Of a stretch of 64,000 nt of DNA, positions 1-16,515 are shown piece by piece. Within the stretch, counting starts at the first letter, position 1, and every line of letters starts with the position of its first letter. A program made the position numbers and the translations under genes. Source of the stretch: Hirudo medicinalis (taxonomy: Eukaryota > Annelida > Clitellata > Hirudinida > Hirudinidae). The notes beneath the pieces were generated by a model. It saw only the letters and a list, made by a program, of their open reading frames with translations. It was not told the origin of the DNA and searched no databases. The DNA lies in contig MPNW01000016.1 in assembly GCA_011800805.1 (NCBI GenBank), positions 273,643-337,642 on the forward strand, read 5' to 3'.

Positions 1-774
1 ATTAAATAGATGTACGAGATAAGGAAGTAATAAATGGGAAAGTCTCTTGAGAAGCCAGGTTGGTATGGGATCAAGGCCACATTGCTTGCTAGGAAGAGAA
101 CTGATCAACCTCTGGACTTCATCAAAATTTCTAAGGATTAAGTTCTTGTCATGCTCTGGTGGTAATGATGGGCAAAGCACCCGTGTTAAACGATTGATAT
201 TTAGAATTGCGGAAAACCGCGATGATAGGCGGCTAGCTTAATTGGAGTTATTAAGGACCTAGTGAGAGAATGGTGATAAAGTTAGCTCCGAGGTCCGTGA
301 ACGCCCGATCTTTATATCTTGTCGCTGCTGCTTCGTGGGAGGCTCGAGTCTGTTCTGTTGGTGTGAATGTCATCTAAAGTCTCTGCGTCTACTAATTAAT
401 TACACGAGATCACTGACGAGAAGCGCTCGAGTTTTGGCAAGAAGTCAATGTGGGCATATACTTGTCACCTACGGGATGGGTATCAGAGTTGTGGGTGGCT
501 TCAAAATGCTTTTCAAAATTTGGTCTACTGAGAAATTGCGTCCGTGAAACTCAAATGAGTTGATGGAGTTTATCCGCACAAAATCAAATCGAAGTCTATT
601 GAAGTCTGCCCTTTACAATGCATATTTGCAGACAAGTGAGCTGCTTGAATGCATGCGCCAGCCCATTTTATCGGAGAGAGATTATAAGTCTACCTGACCA
701 GCTTCTTAAGTTTACGTTCAGTGGAGAAAACAAATGACTTTTTGTGCGATTATTCTCGTCAAATTTTAACAGAT
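1..774. other. Upstream spacer, no gene recognised
   Basis: No reading frame here resembles a known family and the ORFs are short and isolated. It presumably holds the promoter and 5' UTR of the TMEM45-like gene that starts at 775, but I see no clear core promoter element. Confidence 0.4.
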
Positions 775-3550
775 ATGGGTTCTTTCGTCGGTCATATAGA
801 TGAAGCCGTGTTCTTCATATTGCTTGCGTTTTGGTGGATGGCCAATAAATTTCCAGCTTACATCAAAGTAAGTACTTCGTCGGTTGAGATGGTTTCTGCT
901 GAGACTTTCAAATGTATTTGTATTATTATATTACGTTAGATGTTTCCTATGTATTTGGGGTAATTTACTTTATATGCATTTCTATTATGCGCATTTCCAT
1001 CGAGAAGATGTTTTTATTCAGTTGATTAAAGTGAATTAGAATTTATTCTGGAAGTAATGCACTAGTTTTGTTTGTTTTTAATTGGTGATCTTCCCTTTAG
1101 GAGAAGTTAATACAATCAGTTGTGAACAATGACTGAATAAAATAGCATTAAATATAATCCATTTGTTTGACTTCATTCCTTTTAGGTTGTAATTTTTGCC
1201 GTTAATAATAAAGTAATGCACAATCTGTCGCATGCAACGATTTTTTGAGACGGTCTTATGAGTTCTAACCTCCGTCAACGCTCTTTGTCACGTAAAAGGC
1301 TACTTTGTCTGGCTTTAAGATCTCGCATAAACAACTTTATAACTGACTGATTTACGCAACCCATTGTGATGATTTTTATAAGGGCGGCGGCAGTCTCGGG
1401 TGCATTAATATTAATTGTTATTATTTGGCGTCGATATGATTAGAGGACCCTGTGAGGAGTGCACGAACAGTATGAACCAATACCTAATAAACTTAATACG
1501 CCTCATATATAATACATATTAATTTCATTACATTAACATTTCAAGACCATATATACAAAAGAAAAATTCACGTCAAGGATCAGCTATCCTTTGCCAGGTA
1601 AAAGAGCAATACCTTTGGAGGCAATCCTGAAAACTCTTTTTCCACTTGCAGGTAAGAATTTTAGGTTAACTAATTGCAAACAATTCCTCACTCAATCCAG
1701 GTATTTACCGCTTTTAAAAATCTGACAAAAAACTTTCATGTGGGCCACTAATTTTAAAGGCTCAATAAAATTTATCTTTCGATAACAAGGGCGATTAAAT
1801 TGCCTCGAAACTAATACTTTGAATCTCTCATTTCTTACGAAGAAGTTAGACTTTTGTGATATGTACGTCCAATAAAAATTGCCAAAATTTGTCAAAAATT
1901 CTTAACGAAGAAATCATTGGCATGATTTCGGTTGCTTCTTAATTTGACGGACTCAAGAACTGACCATCACAACACTTACAAAGGCAATTATTCTCAGCCA
2001 GCTCATAATCTTATTCATATCTATTCATCAATGAATTATTTAACTCCTCATCTAATTAACTCATGTCTCTTCGAAAGAGATTTGACGACGATGATGATAG
2101 CATTTCACGATGAAGAATAGATGTGCATGAGAATCGCAGAGGTTATAAGCCCACTTCATTTGTTTATAGTTTATTGAACAATTTATTTAACATTCAGGGT
2201 CATTACATCGCTAAAAGGTTTTTTACAAAAGGACAGCCCGAAGGGATGTGTTCCCGCTGATGGGCTGCCTGTTCCAATAAAACAATTCAATGTCGAATGT
2301 CAAAAAAGGAATCAATCAGAAGTGCAAAAAAAAGTAGCAGTTCAATAACAGAAATTAGACGCATGAGATGATTTCACTTATTTAAAGTATAAAATTTGAA
2401 AGAATGTTTGAATATGAATATGGACTAAGGATATAATGGTGACATTTTAGTAATGAATTGTAGTCACAATGTCAAATTTACTTACTATTAAGCAATCAAC
2501 CAATCATTAGTGAAATATCAGTTAAACATAAGTGGAAAGGTTTAAGCGATATAAATAATTTTATAAGCGTCTATTTTTCAGGTCTTATGGGTGAAATATT
2601 CTCTGAAGGATTAAGTTTGGTCGACGACAAAGGTGATTTTAGGAAACTTCCTCAAATCCAGCATATGTCAATTTATACGATCTTCATTGTTCATGGTCTC
2701 ATCGACATCTTAATGTCCTGTGGCATGCCTCTCCCCAGAGGACTGGACTACATCAGTGCTGCCGTTTGCTTCTTCTGGTTAGAATATTCTGGGCGTTTAC
2801 GATTCGGTGCTTGCCACAGTCTTAGTTTATAATTTCTACACTATTTTTGAGTTATTTGTGGATATTTAGTGGAAAGTTATTGATGGCAGTAAAGTGATTT
2901 ATTTTAAGATATTGATCTCAAAGAATTCTGCATCTGAGATTGAAAACCTTCAACCCCATTAATAAGTAGTAATAAAAGTTAATTGATAAATTATTAACAG
3001 GTATGGGCTGTCGTTTTCATTTCACGCCCATATGCACGGAAAGGAGGCACTGGAGACCATGATCCATCTCCTTCCCATTCCCCTCATGTACGTCACAGGC
3101 ATCACAGCCCTGGCAGAGTTAATGAGACCTCACTGCTTCCATGCGTGCACCGTCAGGATTCTGTGCTTGCTCGTCCTTGGAACTTGGTTCACCCAGGCTG
3201 CCTTTGTTCTTTACATTCCTTATCCCTGGCCAGGTTACTCTTATATGTTGAACTCAATGTGACTTTTGAACAGAAAACTTTACTGAAGAGAACTAACATG
3301 ATCCACAGGTAGTAACGCCAACATCCGCTGGGAGCAATCGAATGAAGGCAACGTTCATTTCATTGTGGCCACTTTTGGATTCCATCTCATTCTATCCCTC
3401 CTCGTAGTCATCATCACCTATTCAGGAATATTCTTCTACATGAAGCTTTCGAACAAGCTGCCCTATGCCTTCCAGCAAGTCAACAACGGAGTTTCTCAAA
3501 TGAAGCTACTCTCAGGCACCATGAATGATGATGATGATGACGAAGTCTAA
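775..3550 (+). CDS. TMEM45-family (DUF716) multi-pass membrane protein
   Basis: Five exons: 775-867, 1546-1651, 2582-2777, 3001-3233, 3309-3550. All junctions are GT/AG and the lengths sum to 870 nt, a 289-residue protein, close to human TMEM45A/B (about 275). The start MGSFVGHIDEAVFFILLAFW matches the family's N-terminal GHxxPGSFF first helix. Exon 2 carries the conserved LEAILKTLFPLAG segment, and exon 4 the HAHMHGKEALETMIH segment followed by a GTWFTQAAFVLY helix typical of the family. Exon 5 gives the last hydrophobic helix and an acidic tail (DDDDDEV). Six to seven hydrophobic segments are visible. The family is poorly understood (membrane proteins of Golgi/endolysosomal or epithelial compartments); I infer no specific activity. 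A frame-open shorter ORF start at 721 was rejected because it adds residues not seen in the family. Confidence 0.88.
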
Positions 3551-3740
3551 CCTGGATCTTACATTCTTTTTCGCTTTCATAACTTCGTAAGCATGTCAAA
3601 TTAAATTCGCCCTATTTCTATTTGTTTTGAATTGAATAATATTTCACAAATAAGGACGTAAAAAAAAAACAAAGTGCAAATTATTGGACACAAACCTCTC
3701 ACAAACGCTTTTCATTATCAAGATCAATAACACAAGACTC

Positions 3741-3746
3741 AATAAA
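3741..3746 (+). terminator. Poly(A) signal AATAAA of TMEM45-like gene
   Basis: AATAAA lies about 190 nt after the stop codon of the TMEM45-like gene and upstream of the convergent Rab-like gene's stop at 3966. Assignment by position only. Confidence 0.5.
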
Positions 3747-3965
3747 AAGAATCAACAGATTTATGCACAATTTCAATTCACAAATTTCAGTGAAAATAAT
3801 AATGGACGATTATGAAATGCGATCATTACTTACGAACACGAAGAAAAATAGAAAAAAAAAACATTTTCGAAGCTTCAAGTAATTAGGAGTTGCAACGGCT
3901 ATCAGGAACTGGCGGATATGACTAGCAGACAGAAAGTACCGAGACAGGCCATCTTTGTCCTCCAT

Positions 3966-6900
3966 TCAGAGTTTTGCACATCCACAGCGAGACTTTTTTT
4001 TATTTTTTTGTTTTTGTGAAGTCAGTTTTATCGGTCTGTCGAAGATGTTGGAACTTTGCGGATAAATGCGGTTTTTGCAGATATTTTTGTTGTTTTGGTA
4101 AAATACGACTTCTTCGTCGGGACATGTGCTTGTCCTTTTGATGGTGTCAATGGCTGAGGAGAGGCGATACATATCCATCTGCGTGGAGTGACATTTCAGT
4201 CAAAATGTGTAAATCCCTTAAGACTTACAACCATGAAACAATATGCGATTAATATTACGAAGGCGTACGACTAAATAACGAAATGTAGAACGGATGAATA
4301 TATATATAAATAAATAAACTTCACCATCTCTGGATTGAACACGTCCACAATGGCGTCTGCAAGACTTTGAAACGATTGCCGAACATTCGATCCGTTTGCT
4401 GCGCTTGTTTCGTAGAATCCGGCAAAGAAGTTCTTCTCTGACAACTGTTAAACCTCATTTATTATTTATTTGATGTAATATTATTTACAATAATTGAGTA
4501 TTTGTTATTTATCTTGAACGAGTGATCGTATATAATAGCTAACACGTCTAAAAAAAAAACTTTTGAACTCACAGATTTTCCGCACTGATATGAAATCACC
4601 TTCTTGCTTTCGAGGTCGCACTTGTTTCCAACCAATATTATGGGAATTGGCTCGTTACCATTGTGATCGAAATCCTGTCGTGCAAATGGAAAAAGGTATC
4701 GTAAATAAATTTTATAATTTAACCTATTTTTGATAGTGAGGCTGGGATCATTACCAACTTCTTGATCATAGTCTACACACGTAGTGGATCCTGCAGAAGT
4801 TCAATACTGAAATTCTGATTTTGAATCTTAAATTCCCATTGAAATCGCTATTAAAGTTGGTAGATTCTGATGTTGTCATTAGAGTCTGACGATTTTAACA
4901 GAGTTGCAATAAAGACGGGTTAAAATAAAGACGACAATCCTCATGATTTCAAACATTTGTTCGTTAGCTGTCATGCAATGATTCAAATATCATAAGTATT
5001 CCTAGCGCTTTGAACCCGTGTTCACTTTAAGTACAGAATGTACTGCAAGTGCTGAGTCGTCGATGTATCCCATGTTGATATAAATTAGTTTGTTGCAAAT
5101 CCACAAATTTTTTCTTAAAATGCTTAATATTTACAATTTATCTTCGAAAGAGTTGACAACATCATTCAAAAATTCGTAGGAGCGATTGCTAATAAGTGAT
5201 TTCATCACTTTTTCACTCCAATTTCTATATGTTCCTCGACAATTCACCAATGTTATGCTGATGCACTTGCGTCTGTGATGATTAAGATGCAATCGTTATT
5301 GTTATTATATAATAATTATTTCTCATCATGATGTTCCCTTTCTGACAATTGTGATGATGAGTATCATAAAAGATTAAAATCTAAAAGTCAGTCATTAGGG
5401 TCAGTCATTAAAATAATTGCATTAAAATAACGGCTTCTGAAAATTCGGTGTTATAGACAAGTATACAACTTGTATTTTTCTAGTAAGAAAATTAATGCGA
5501 TTAAGATCTCTTGCTAAATCATCATCCTGCGCTCTAAGATTTTTTTCTCGACGAAAATGTTAAATAAAAAAATTACAAGAATTTATTTTTGAATTTAAGC
5601 CTATTTTGAATCCCTTGGGAGAGCTGAAATTATCTGAAAGAATTATAAAATCACATGAACATGAACCCGGCAGACGAAAGAAAGAAGTAAATATGCTGGT
5701 GAAACGATTAAAAGTTAAGCGAATCTCAACAAATTATTTCCCACTTCCGTGCTCCTTGACATTGGTTTCAATTATCTGCGGCCTTTGGTGATAACAACAA
5801 CAATAACAGAAATAATTACTACTGATCATATTACTCTTAATAAATAAAATGAATATTAACAGCTGGTCTTATACAGAGTTTGATCAACTCAGCCTATTTG
5901 ATGTTTTCAAAAAATGTCATCGAAACACTTTCAATTTCGCTTTCGATCGGGTCAGCAGTTGAAAATGTTAATTGCACGAACATCTACCAAAAACCAATTG
6001 AAGGTGGCATAATTACGTAATGATTTAATTTATTAAATACTGCACTTACTTATTAGTACATCTACTAGCTGACAACAAAACAGAATTAACCTTTTCGATG
6101 GTTTGAATCCAGTACTCCAAAGTCTCAAATGAATCCTTACTGGTGACGTCGTAAACGAGCATCAGACCCTGCAGCAGATTACGAACAACGAACAGGTTCG
6201 AAAAAGATTTCCTGATTACTGATATGAGAACAACTATTACAAGGTTAACCTTGGTGGCTCTGTATTGAAACCGAGTGATGCTACGGAATCTCTCCTGACC
6301 AGCAGTATCCCTGTCATTTGTAAATCATTTCCTTAGAATTATGAATAGTATTTTCGAAATAAGTTTATATTTCTCATTAATATTTAACAGTAACTCAGCA
6401 ACAATGTGTACACAGTGAGTCATATAAGTCTTTTTCTTAGACTGGACATGATAATGATAACGAACTAGTAGAATCTAGTAGGTCTGGCGTTTTTAGAATG
6501 CCTCCGGTGATAGAGATGGCACGGTGCACCAGCATCTAACGAGTTATTGCTTTTAGGCGGAGGGTGTGGCCGTGATGAGAATAACGCCATTTGGACTGAT
6601 GTGCGCCGTTATCGACATCATAATCACCATCGTGACTTCCTAATTGCAACGCCATTACTCCTTCTGGATCTAACCATATTTGCAGCTTGATTTTCGCTCC
6701 ATCCACTTCAAAAGGAACCTTTACAAAATCTACGCCTGGAACAAAAGAATAACTTCAAATGATGTGTGGTTGTTATTGACCTGGCCAATAATTAGTATTG
6801 TTATTGGTTAACTTAATAATTAGTTTGATCACTGATGGTCGTTGCAGTGTAAATTATTATTTTATAATCCATTAATAATTTTTAATTTCAAATGACAAGA

Positions 6901-7119
6901 ATTTATATCACGTCAGATTTGCCCAGCCAATTCGCTTCATTAACAATGCATTAAGCATTTGAAATTTAGAAATCTAAATGTATGACTCATGCTCTTACCC
7001 ACTGTTGAAAGCATGTTGTGACTGAACGGACAACCGGTCAGAGTTCTGATGAGAGACGTTTTTCCAACTCCAGATTCTCCGACGAGAAGAACTTTGTAAA
7101 TCACTTCGGATTCTACCAT
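3966..7119 (-). CDS. Rab-family small GTPase with C-terminal CAAX box
   Basis: Seven exons on the minus strand: 7119-6999, 6735-6675, 6310-6250, 6168-6091, 4674-4573, 4444-4325, 4178-3966. They sum to 756 nt, 251 residues. All GTPase motifs are present: P-loop GESGVGKTS, effector region STVGVDF, DTAGQERF with the catalytic Gln, NKCD, and ETSAA. The IWDTAGQERFRS context is Rab-type. The protein ends CGCAKL, so the last four residues CAKL form a CAAX box whose final Leu predicts geranylgeranylation by GGTase-I, unlike the CC/CXC ends of most Rabs. Between the G5 motif and the tail are about 60 extra residues rich in Lys/Asn/Ser. It would cycle between membrane and cytosol in vesicle traffic. 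The TRFQYRATKGLMLVYD stretch differs from named Rabs and I cannot assign a subfamily. Confidence 0.88.
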
Positions 7120-9366
7120 CCCAATGAGAGGCCGATAACAACAAAAAAAGACTCAGGTGACCCTTTAGGTTTTGATGAATAATGGCTAGAATATATCTCT
7201 TAATGGTTTCGTTCACACGTCTTAAGCTAGCCTGTGAAGTCGAAGTTAATGGCTTTTAATGCGACAGGAAATCAGAGGTCTGTTACGTAGGCGCTTATGA
7301 GATCAGATGATTGCACTACGAATGAACAAATTGTTCTCGCTGTGAGTGATTTGATCTTGACGAGCTTTGAAATCCACATAGAGTCAGTAAATTCAACAAA
7401 AACACTGCAATTGAGTTTTCGACGTTTTCAAGCCGAGATAATTTAAAGTAAAAAATTTGAGCGACGAAAACTTTAACCTGAAGACATTTGATCTCATTTA
7501 ACAACGGTTAAATAAAGCTACAATGGATCTGGAGGCGCTTTTTCATAAGCGTACCGAACAAAAATTACTTTAGTGCTCCACGATCAGTCAAAGATGCAAG
7601 AAGAACTCACGAATTTGTGTCATCACTTATTCGGAAGGATGTCCGAGCATATCCAGTTATCGTGAACTGGAAAGAGTCGAATGAACCTAGTCTGGAGAAG
7701 TGATCGTTGAAATGTGCCTGCAGTTTTCCATAGGCCCGATTAATTATTATGCTATGCTGTGTTCGATGATGTTCAGAGAGATCACTTTCATGCGCACAGC
7801 GCACACCCAATAGCCAACGTAGCGACAAATCTTCTTAACAAGTCAGCAATTTGGCTCGAGATATGTCTGTAATATGTTTATAATGTGTTGTCGTAATTAA
7901 CAATCAGAAACAGACTACTTACAGTTTGTAAGCTTTGACTTGAAAATGAAAAAGCGGATCGACCGCTTGGTCAATTGAGTCTAAGTGTTGTCTGGTTTTA
8001 GCTTGAAAGTGAAGTAATCATTCATTGCTGCGCGAACACTGACTCGCTAATAATAATAATAATATTATTATTATTTGCAGCGCTATTTGAATTAATTTTA
8101 TTGCCATCAGAAACACGTGAATAGAACTGCGTGATCAACTCGTTCGAACAATTTAAAGCCACATAACCCCCACTAAGGCCATTACATCCTTAACTACGTA
8201 ATTGATCAAGACAAGGTCTTCCCCTCGAGAGTCTGAACACAGGATATAGGGTGTTCACGAAGCATTTACGCTCCTTATGTGTCAGAGTGTTTTTGCACAC
8301 AAAATAAATGTGATACCATCCACAAGGACTGTTGATCACTTTATTGGTTAGTTTTATTAGCAGATCGATACCTTTATGCGATTTACTCCAAGATTATCTG
8401 ACGAATTAGTACACAAAAATTTAAAACAAGATAAGGGGAATTTGATAACATTTGTCGTCGACTGTCATCACAAGGACCCAATCGCCATTTAAAATGCTAC
8501 ACGATCGAAGTGACTCATCGCTTGGTAGCGAATTATTTCTAAATTACGAATCAAATGCATTGATGGAGGGAAACCGATATTCAAACAGTTTCGGAAAGAT
8601 TCTTGTGGATGCGAGATACCAATGATTATGCGAAAACAACCAACTATTTATAGCATCCAATGATATTAAGACTTCCGACATCTAATTAATCATAGGGAAA
8701 GTTTCATAGTAAATCGATTAGTAAAGTCCACATGTTTAAAAATCCCTCAAAGAGCATGCCACACTCGAACGTTAGTAAAGCATAATTTCCCTCTTAATGT
8801 CGAAATACCAAATATTAACTCGCCTTCCCTAGCATCCTTGCTGACACAGCAACCAAGCAAAAACAAGAATACAATCACCAATTGGCCGAATAGAAAACCG
8901 TAAGAGCAAATTCGCCACCCTGCGGTCATGTGAATTTATAATGTTTTAGAGAAAATATTACAACTGCTAAGCAATATGACAGTAAAGATCAAATATAAAC
9001 ATAATTTTACTTGGGGTGTTAAATCAAAAAGTTCTTAATTCAATATAAAATACAATTTTTACGAATCAGGTTTTTTATCACAACTGATTTCCCGATACCT
9101 GAGGGAATGGTGACGAGCAGCCACACTCGAAGGAAAAAAAACTCATCGAAACCTAAAGCTATGTACATCAACTAAGCATGGGACCGTCTGTGTCTGTTGC
9201 CGTAGGTAACGTAATATCTAGGAGGGGTGGTGCATCCTCGTCTCGGCACGTTTACGTGGTCTGCCAACGTCGTATCTATCTTTGAAAATGCCGAGAAAAC
9301 GAATCTCAAGCAAAATAATCCTGTACATCTCTATAAAATGATAAATATTACCAACACAAACACACA
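7120..9366. other. Spacer between Rab-like gene and LKB1
   Basis: About 2.2 kb with no supported exon on either strand. It contains the Rab-like gene's promoter region on the left and the LKB1 3' flank on the right. A TAA/TTA-rich self-complementary run lies at about 8048-8078. Confidence 0.4.
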
Positions 9367-11920
<2,554 letters not shown>

Positions 11921-13168
11921 TAATTAAGCCTTAATGTTTATCTTTTAAAGACGGCATTTAGAAATCTAATATCAAGCAGCCGTGAGCGGCAAAATAAAGA
12001 TGTGTTTATAAATAGGAACAAGTTTCTGTGGTCAAACGAAACACCAATGCCGATATTATGCAGTTAAATTTATATACTTTCATCCGTTTGTTAATCAGGA
12101 AAATAAATATCCCACCGAATGTTAATATCAGAGTAAATATTTAATTTAGAATTCAAATGAATTCCTCTAGCGAACGAACATTGTATAAACGAATGCGCTT
12201 CGCAGCGCCAAGATCGAAATCTCAGCTTGGCATATTGAGCAAATAGTTCCAGCATCGTAAGCAGAAGCAAAAAACTTTAACTAATTTTCGTAATAAAACA
12301 ACATTAATTTTGGTCAACATAGAAACAAAATTAAACATTAGGCAACACAAAGTAGCGTACTGATTTTAATGAAAAAATCAATGATCTCAAAGTCTCCATA
12401 CACAATAAGCCCAAACTGAGTTAATTAAGTGGCATTCAAGTCAAATAATCAATTCAATTCAACGTGTTGCACTATTAGAATGAAGTGGCAGCAAGACTTG
12501 AGCAACAAAACTGGAAATTATTTACAAGTCAAAAAATAAAGTTATTTACTGTTCAACCCTTTCCAAGCACATTAAATAACTCAAGTTAAAAGAATTTGAA
12601 ATAATTCATATAACCTGTATAGCTATTAACATAAATATAATATTAATTATAACCTCTAATAAAAAGTGACAGTATTACAATATTTGAGATCAAATAAGAA
12701 AAGAGTACAAACAGAAGAGCAACAAGCAACAATAATCAAATAATGCCACAACATACTCTATTTTCTGAGTTGCAGATAAAGCTAAAAATTAAGCTACATT
12801 TAAGTTTTAATCCAAACTTTCAAAAAATAGGCTAACCATCCAGGAACATCACACATAATAAACATTCAAATCAAATCAATTGCAAAAATTTGGACTTTTG
12901 ATATTATTTTATTTAAAAAAATATAATAATTACAATCATCAGATTAAAAATTGTAATGGTAAAATATTAAATCCATCAAGATAAGATTCATTTGTGTAAA
13001 TAAATAAATAATTACAAAGCTTAGAAAACTCCACCGTACAAACTACGCCAACAAAAAGTGTTTACCAGTGCTGCCAAAAATGTTACAAAAACTGAAGAAT
13101 TCAATCCTTAAAGATAGAGCTTAATGAATCCAAAATCTTTGTCAATTGATAAATATTAAATAAAATTC
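11921..13168. other. LKB1 5' flank and SPT20 3' flank
   Basis: AT-rich spacer of about 1.25 kb with no supported exon. LKB1 and SPT20 lie in tandem on the minus strand, so this holds the LKB1 promoter and the SPT20 3' UTR. Confidence 0.4.
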
Positions 13169-16100
13169 TCATTTGGTTTTAGCATCCTTCACATGAGCCA
13201 GAAAAGATGAAGACACATTCAAATGAGAAGTCCTTTGTTGTTGCAGTTGCTGCTGCAACTGTGTCTGCTGAGTAGAGCCTGGTTTCTGTTGCTGAAGTTG
13301 AGAGACAAACTGTGAAGGAATCTTGAGTATGTTGCTGGACTGAAGACTCAAGGATGGTGCTGAAAATCATGTGAAAATATATAAATAGATCAGTTGTTGT
13401 AAAATTTTAAATTAGTAAAAAATTGCTCAAAAAAAAGAAGAAAATACTTGAGATAAAGCACAGGAAACTTACATAAAAATGTCGTAACAGTGGTTTGAGG
13501 ATGGATCGATGGCTTGGAAGGGAGGAATTGAGGCAGACCGCCATGTTGGTGAGTGTTGTCCAATGTTGGAGACAAGAACACAGGAGAACAACCAAGTTGA
13601 GCTACAAGTTTCAAAACATTGTTTTAAATCGAACAGTTGATTGAACATTCTTAAAAGGAATAATGTCAAGACATGTATTTATTTGAAGGAGACTGGTGTT
13701 CATATTTCCTGGACTGAAAAGTTGGCTGAGTTGTGGCGACATCTAAAATGAAGATGAGAATATTGAGTTTCGCGATAGAACAAAGCCTCACAGTAGCACT
13801 AATGTTGACAACAAGTGTAAGTTGCCCACATTGGCCAAAGTGACAGGTGGTAGAAGCTTGATGGGAAACAAGGAAGCAACCTGATTGGATGGAGCTATTA
13901 CAGCCTCACTCCATGTTACTTGAGAATTTGCATCTGAAACGAAATTGAAATTTATCGAAGCAATGATGGACTTATATTTCTAAAACCAAGATGCTTCAAC
14001 AGATAAGACTGGTAAAGTGATAGAAAGACTTGTGAGTGATTAAAGACAACATCATTCCAAATCATAACAATGGACCTGTAATCACAAATTAAATTATATT
14101 ATTCAAGACTCACTTGGAGGTAAGAAAGAATTTGAAGGCTCAGAGTTCAAGAGAACAAATGAAGATGCTGGCTTTGCATCAATGTCAACAGACTGAGAAT
14201 GATTGGTAAACTGAATGTCATGAATGTTAAGCAGTTTAAAGAAAGAAATTTCCACAACCAAAACAAGAACATAAAAAGCTAAGTGTTTACAGCACCTCAT
14301 TACTGAAGGAACAAGGAAGTTTCAGTCTGCCATCCTCAGAAGTAGGTGCTATTGCCATGGCAGATGTTGTCCCATTATCACTAGCACTTGTCTGGGTAAA
14401 AGTAACAAGAGGAGTCTGATTTCCCACCTGGTGAGTTATTTTCACCTGCCTCCTTCCTTCTTCCGTAAATATTTCCCGGAACTGACGCACATACCTGATG
14501 ATCGTGTAAGTCACGTGACCTCAATATTTTCAGCATGAAGGGAATGACTAGCAATAAAAATAATTTTCATATTAATCATCAAACATTTGAAGAGATCTTA
14601 CTTCTCAACATTAGAGTATGATCCAAGATTGAATCTGTAAATAAAGAAAAATGATTTATGACAACATTAAGAGTGATTCTTCCAATTCGAAATGTAAAAA
14701 TATGCACCAAATATAAAGAGTACAATTTATTTAGACTACGGAATGTTTACCTGCAGGAACTTCCCTGCGATTCTCCGTCCTTGAAATCCCGATCGACGTA
14801 CAACAAACCGTAATAAACTTCGTCGCTCGGCCTCTGTAAAATTGTCAGCTTTGAAAGGTTCGTCTTTCCGTTGCCTCTGTCGGCCTCGAAAACAAATTCC
14901 TCGACGAACGTCAGGCCGTTATCGCAAGTCATCTTTGGCTGGTTGATAACTGAAGCACACTTAAACACCTGGAATATCGACGTCATTTTATAACGGGCAT
15001 CGCTCGTACTGCCGAATCGTTAACGCACATTTGAATCGGTCTGTTGTGGTTGAGTAATCTTTGAATGCCAGCTTTGTGTATGAGATAAATAGTCCTGATG
15101 GTGCAATAAACAAATTATTTTTGTCCTTTTGTCAAATAACACCAAAAAGTAAAATTCGTCTAACTTTGCTTTTTGCATCATATTTTACTTCAAGTTTTTG
15201 CATTTTCTTGAGACGTTCAAAATTTGCAACGTGACTTGGAAGTGACTCGAGCTTCTTTTGTCGATTCAAGAAAACTTGAGAGCACCTTTTAATTGTTCTA
15301 CGAATGAAATTTTACTTGCCAGTTAAATTCTTCAAATGTGAGCTTAACTGAAACATTTAAGAATCCACAAGTTCTAATTTTAGATCACGCATTGAACATG
15401 TTCGCAGGGATTTCGTGTGGACGCACACCTACTTTTATCATATCTTAAAATTTTATCTTATCTTAAAATGTTCAGTGACCCTTTTAATATGTATGTTGAG
15501 TTATTGCTAATCCAACCCCACAAGTTTCTTTTTGGACATGCTTCCATTTGAAAATAACTTTACTTATGGAAACAAATTTTTTTTAAATAATCAGAACTTA
15601 CCTCTTCAGACACCTTTGTTGAAGAGTTTTGTATTGTGAGGCACAAGAAGCAATGGAAAAGACTACCGGAGAAGGATCAAGACACAATCGATTACTGGTT
15701 TGAAGCAATATTTCACTCTCTAACAACAACTTGTCCTTCATGGGCCATGATTTTGTTTCACTTGTCATGGAGTTCAAATCACATATCATTGTCTAATAAT
15801 AACAATAAATTTAAATAATTTTAAATTTCAAATTATCTTAAAATTTCTGTATTCAATCTGTTATCCTTACAACAACAAAATTAACATATATGAAACAAAG
15901 CACAAACATGATCAGAGGGTTTCAAGAGAACATAATGGGTCTCAAACAAGTTGTCTGTGAGATGTCTGTAGTCTCGCAACTCTGCTATTATATTGCCAGA
16001 ATAGAACAACTTATTCTATGAAACAAACCAAGATATCAAAAAGTCTTCTAGCACCGTTTAACTCCAAAATTTTAAAAACCAACTTGTACTCGATCCAGCA

Positions 16101-16515
16101 GATCAATAATAACTGGTGGAATAAGTTCATTGTCAATATATTCTAAGATGTCAGACTCCTACAAATGTTAAATGCTTTATAAAGTTTTTCTTAGACTTTG
16201 TTACACAAGCATATACCTCATAGGCAAGTCTCACAGTTTCAATTTCTTCTATTGTTGATGCATTCCTCAGCATTAAGGAATATCCCTCATTGTTTGGATA
16301 TAAGTTTATAATCAATGTGTTCAGATGCTCCCTTTCTACCAGAATGCTCAAAAGTCGAGAAGTTCCATGCAAGGACTTCAAAAAGAAAGTTAAACCTTAT
16401 TTTATTAAATAAACAATTTTAAAAGTTATGATAACACTCAAGAACTACCTCCATGGAAGGTTTTCTTGTCATTTCTTCATAATAAATCTCAACTAGTTTT
16501 TCCTGAAGCGATAGC
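13169..16515 (-). CDS. SUPT20H: SPT20 homolog, SAGA coactivator subunit (5' exon missing)
   Basis: Minus-strand exons: 16515-16449, 16375-16217, 16158-16084, 16015-15908, 15792-15602, 15285-15165, 15094-15029, 14968-14751, 14634-14602, 14494-14296, 14210-14114, 13933-about 13881, about 13742-13700 (end unclear), 13601-13473, 13359-13169. Phases agree for all but the two uncertain middle exons. SPT20 is a structural subunit of the SAGA histone acetyltransferase complex. Diagnostic segments: LIINLYPNNEGYSLMLRN, IIAELRDYRH, ICDLNSMTS followed by KDKLLLESEILL and NRLCLDPSP, and KLTILQRPSDEVYYGLLY, all matching the SPT20 core in order. The C-terminus is Gln-rich (QLQQQ and QLQQQLQQQ runs) as in animal SPT20. 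The initiator exon should lie above 16515; I could not find a start whose phase fits the G-first exon at 16515. Confidence 0.87.

Noticed and set aside
8048..8078. Possible functional palindrome of TAA/TTA repeats
   Set aside because: Explained by a simple trinucleotide run and its complement.
13797..13880. Extension of the SPT20 exon reading LLPPVTLANVGNLHLLSTL
   Set aside because: Not firmly rejected, but using its GTGAGG donor gives the wrong phase for the next exon; treated as intron pending cDNA.
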